DNA of 7,128 nucleotides from assembly GCA_023248615.1 (NCBI GenBank), contig JAHFEI010000101.1, forward strand, positions 1 to 7,128, written 5' to 3'. Shown here piece by piece: positions 5,908 to 7,128 of this stretch. The notes beneath the pieces were generated by a model. The model had not been told where the DNA came from and searched no databases. It saw only the letters and a program-made list of their open reading frames with translations. The DNA is from Nitrospinales bacterium. GTDB lineage: Bacteria; Nitrospinota_A; UBA7883; JACRGQ01. The position numbers and the translations under genes were made by a program. Within the stretch, counting starts at the first letter, position 1. Each line of letters opens with the position of its first letter.

Positions 5908-5916
5908 ATAATAGCA
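5908..5916 (-). promoter_or_regulatory. Candidate extended -10 promoter for the cupin gene
   Basis: TGC-TATTAT on the minus strand, identical to the element upstream of htpX, lies about 50 bases before the cupin ATG. No good -35 is seen. The start would fall near 5901. A palindrome ACGTACGT (5917-5924) lies directly upstream and could be a regulator site or chance. Confidence 0.45.
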
Positions 5917-5994
5917 CGTACGTAATTTAACCTTTTATCGCGGCAGGGTCAATCCCGCCCGGTTTTTTGAGTACATTTGTAGCGTGAGGGCAAC

Positions 5995-6861
5995 TTAGTG
6001 CACTGGCGGCGGTACGGGCTTTTCTCCCTCTGCGGGCGAGTTGGTATCAAGTTCCGGCACTCTCATTACTGGCGCCTTTTCCCCCTTCTTTTCGTACAGG
6101 AGGATGATGCTTATGCGCCGGTTTCTTTCATCCCGCGGGTTGAACCTTATCAGCGGCTCGGTATCCGCATATCCGACAACACGGGCAACCCGGTATGGGT
6201 CTATTCCGAGTGTTTCCAGCTCCTTCCGTGCTGCGGAAGCCCTCATGGTTGACAGCTCCCAGTTTGATACCCCGGCCACGTTATACGGGGATGCGTCGGT
6301 ATGCCCCTCCACCGCAATCCTGTTGGTGGTGTCCTTGATGTTTTCGACAATTATTCCCAATATCTCTTTTGCCCTGTCGGTCGGCACGGCGCTACCGCTT
6401 TCAAACATCCGGTTCCCCTCTTTGTCGACTATCTGTATCCTTACGCCGCCCTCGAATATGTCCAGCATCACCTGGTCTTTTAACTTTTCCACCTTTTCCT
6501 GGACGGAAGCCGTGATTTTTTCCTTCATGTCCTCGGCGGACAGTTCGACCGACGCTCCGGATTTTGATTCTGCGGATTCCACTTTCAGTTCGCCGCCCGG
6601 CTGGTTTACGGCTGCTTTGGAGCCGGGCATGAAAGAAACTCCGGACTCCTTGAAGATGCTGAACTCCTTGAAGTACTCAGCCATCACGACCCGTTTTTGC
6701 GGCGAGACCATGGACAAAAGCCAAAGCAACAGGAAGAACGCCATCATGGCGGTAACGAAATCGGCGTAGGCCACTTTCCATGCGCCGCCGTGCCCACCGC
6801 CGTGCCCGCCTTTTTTTACTTTCCGGATTACGATGTTGCCGGTTTTTTTATCGTCGGCCAT
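5995..6861 (-). CDS. motB: Flagellar motor stator protein MotB
   Basis: This 288-residue stator subunit, with MotA, forms the ion channel that drives the flagellum and anchors it to peptidoglycan. The cytoplasmic N-terminus is basic and His/Gly-rich (KKGGHGGGHGGAWKV, 16-30). The single membrane helix AYADFVTAMMAFFLLLWLL (31-49) carries Asp34, the essential ion-carrying residue (Asp32 in E. coli). The following PQKRVVMAEYFKEF (54-67) fits the amphipathic plug. Residues about 137-257 are the OmpA-like peptidoglycan-binding domain, with GHTDASPY (186-193), NWELSTMRA (200-208), VGYADTEPL (229-237) and NPRDERNRRISI (241-252). A proline- and glutamate-rich tail ends the protein. The start overlaps the motA stop by one base (TAATG), and the ribosome site is weak (AAGAAA), so translation is probably coupled to motA. 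The residues do not settle whether H+ or Na+ is used. Confidence 0.97.
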   Translation of the reverse strand: MADDKKTGNIVIRKVKKGGHGGGHGGAWKVAYADFVTAMMAFFLLLWLLSMVSPQKRVVMAEYFKEFSIFKESGVSFMPGSKAAVNQPGGELKVESAESKSGASVELSAEDMKEKITASVQEKVEKLKDQVMLDIFEGGVRIQIVDKEGNRMFESGSAVPTDRAKEILGIIVENIKDTTNRIAVEGHTDASPYNVAGVSNWELSTMRASAARKELETLGIDPYRVARVVGYADTEPLIRFNPRDERNRRISIILLYEKKGEKAPVMRVPELDTNSPAEGEKPVPPPVH

Positions 6862-7128
6862 TATTTCTTAATTTTGCCTACTTCTATTTCGACTTCCGCA
6901 AAGGAGGGGCGAGAGCCGCCCGGTATAACCCTCCTGCCGAATTCTACCGCCACCTGTGGCGCCTCGCCCCTTACGAAGGCTACCAGGATGACTTTAAGTA
7001 CCCCCATATACTGGTGTTCTTCCGATACGATGGCTTCCAGGTTTTTGGCCATGGGGCTAACATATCCATAGCTCATCAAGATACCCAAAAAGGTGCCGAC
7101 CAGCGCCGCTCCGACGTGATGCCCCAGC
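6861..7128 (-). CDS. motA: Flagellar motor stator protein MotA, C-terminal part (cut by window edge)
   Basis: The last 88 residues are present; the 5' part lies beyond the right edge. LGHHVGAALVGTFLGILMSYGYVSPMAKNLE corresponds to the final membrane helix and its exit, with the Pro of VSPMA equivalent to Pro222 of E. coli MotA. The C-terminal cytoplasmic tail follows, with the conserved PQVAVEFGRRVIPGGSRPSFAEVE. This tail normally ends in a short charged segment, here IEVGKIKK. Four MotA and two (more exactly, in recent structures, five and two) MotB subunits make a stator unit. The stop overlaps the motB start (TAATG), the classic motAB operon arrangement. Confidence 0.95.
   Translation of the reverse strand, partial: LGHHVGAALVGTFLGILMSYGYVSPMAKNLEAIVSEEHQYMGVLKVILVAFVRGEAPQVAVEFGRRVIPGGSRPSFAEVEIEVGKIKK

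Noticed and set aside
6041..6769. A 242-codon plus-strand frame
   Set aside because: It is antisense to motB, which is unambiguous from Asp34 and the OmpA-like domain.

Overview
All nine recognisable genes lie on the minus strand, so the window reads from right (position 7128) to left (position 1). It looks like chromosomal DNA of a flagellated Gram-negative bacterium. The evidence is a MotA/MotB flagellar stator, an outer-membrane beta-barrel protein with a C-terminal Phe, a lipoprotein with a clear lipobox, and an exported multiheme c-type cytochrome. The YciA-like thioesterase, the His/Gly-rich MotB N-terminus, the PorV/TraF-like barrel and the MEMO-family protein together fit a deltaproteobacterial-grade lineage (Desulfobacterota, Nitrospirota or Nitrospinota type). 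That placement is inference only. There is no mobile element, CRISPR array, tRNA or rRNA.

Layout from right to left: the 3' end of motA (6861-7128, cut by the window edge) overlaps motB (5995-6861) by one base. Next come a small cupin protein (5510-5857) with its own promoter and a UUCG-loop terminator, the membrane zinc protease HtpX (4381-5241), and a YciA-type acyl-CoA thioesterase (3837-4238). A 12-G homopolymer and a good sigma70-like promoter follow. They precede a two-gene unit: a Thr-rich lipoprotein (2916-3689) and a PorV/TraF-like outer-membrane barrel (1765-2868), closed by a strong terminator. Last are a MEMO-family (AmmeMemoRadiSam protein B) protein with an extra N-terminal domain (462-1673) and the first 106 codons of an exported multiheme cytochrome c (1-318), which runs off the left edge.

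The genes form short, mostly independent transcription units, not one pathway. motA-motB make the stator. The lipoprotein and barrel probably act together in the outer membrane. HtpX handles membrane-protein quality control, and the thioesterase controls acyl-CoA levels. The cupin has no assignable substrate.

I found no convincing new multi-gene defence or mobile system. The items most worth a second look are the lipoprotein/barrel pair of unknown function, the G12 tract just upstream of its promoter, the two-domain MEMO protein without its usual partners in view, and a repeated extended -10 element (TGCTAYWAT) upstream of three genes.
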